A stretch of DNA of 64,000 bases from Massilia sp. Leaf139. GTDB taxonomy: Bacteria; Pseudomonadota; Gammaproteobacteria; Burkholderiales; Burkholderiaceae_D. Shown here one piece after another: positions 63,981-64,000 of the stretch. Each line of letters opens with the position of its first letter. The stretch's first letter is position 1. A program made the position numbers and the translations under genes. Under the pieces are notes generated by a model that was not told where the DNA came from, searched no databases, and saw only the letters and a list, made by a program, of their open reading frames with translations. The stretch lies in the NCBI RefSeq assembly GCF_001424165.1, contig NZ_LMOJ01000023.1, positions 124,001 through 188,000 on the forward strand, read 5' to 3'.

Positions 63981-64000
63981 GCCGTCTCCTTGTGCTCGCT

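Overview
The window is high-GC DNA with dense, short-spaced genes on both strands. Gene content and order point to a betaproteobacterium of the Oxalobacteraceae (Massilia/Telluria type). Pointers are the ybeD-lipB-lipA run, the rsmI / lpoA-yraN-diaA-dolP block, the liu (leucine degradation) genes and an MSHA-like pilus locus. This assignment rests on protein family recognition and synteny, not on a database search. There is no rRNA, CRISPR array, insertion sequence or phage; the only RNA gene is one tRNA-Pro. No stretch over 300 bases lacks a gene; the longest gene-free gaps are about 200-250 bases.

Region by region. 1-3704: a PaoABC-type molybdenum aldehyde oxidoreductase whose large subunit runs off the left edge. 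3922-12244: mixed housekeeping and accessory genes (two zinc-less or short-chain-type alcohol dehydrogenases, a periplasmic histidine phosphatase, a DUF6152/DUF6644 pair, glutaminyl cyclase, an SDR-DoxX fusion, small membrane proteins). 12294-19460: a TonB-dependent receptor, a DUF808 membrane protein, an orphan BrnA-like antitoxin, HU, a LysE-type exporter and a FecR/DUF6600 secreted protein. 19537-21587: ybeD-lipB-lipA for lipoate.

21654-36855 is the most distinctive part: fifteen codirectional, mostly overlapping minus-strand genes forming an MSHA-like type IV pilus (or type II-like secretion) system with built-in signalling. In transcription order they are a sensor histidine kinase, a single-domain response regulator, a GAF/HD-GYP protein, an assembly ATPase carrying an extra N-terminal STAS domain ahead of a c-di-GMP-binding MshEN domain, a GspF-type platform protein, the major pilin, four minor prepilins (one with a DNRLRE domain, a plausible tip adhesin), a membrane diguanylate cyclase, PilM/N/O/P-like proteins and a secretin. 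Genes predicted to make, break and sense c-di-GMP thus sit inside the machine they would control.

37107-46388: a Suv3-like RNA helicase, a PaaI thioesterase, uridine kinase, then rsmI diverging from lpoA-yraN-diaA-dolP-tlpA (ribosome methylation and envelope maintenance). After the tRNA, 46681-57469 is a nine-gene operon in which bioA-bioF-bioD-bioB is nested between liuB-liuC and liuD-ghrA-liuE, so the biotin pathway is co-transcribed with a biotin-dependent methylcrotonyl-CoA carboxylase. 57504-63980 holds ychJ, a PAS/GAF histidine kinase, an AI-2E family transporter, dadA and a beta-lactamase-fold serine hydrolase.

A family of five short GTAG-headed hairpin repeats (REP-like) is scattered through intergenic spaces. 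Several other palindromes are noted: upstream of the major pilin, upstream of the TonB receptor, inside ychJ and in an AT-rich gap near 5040.
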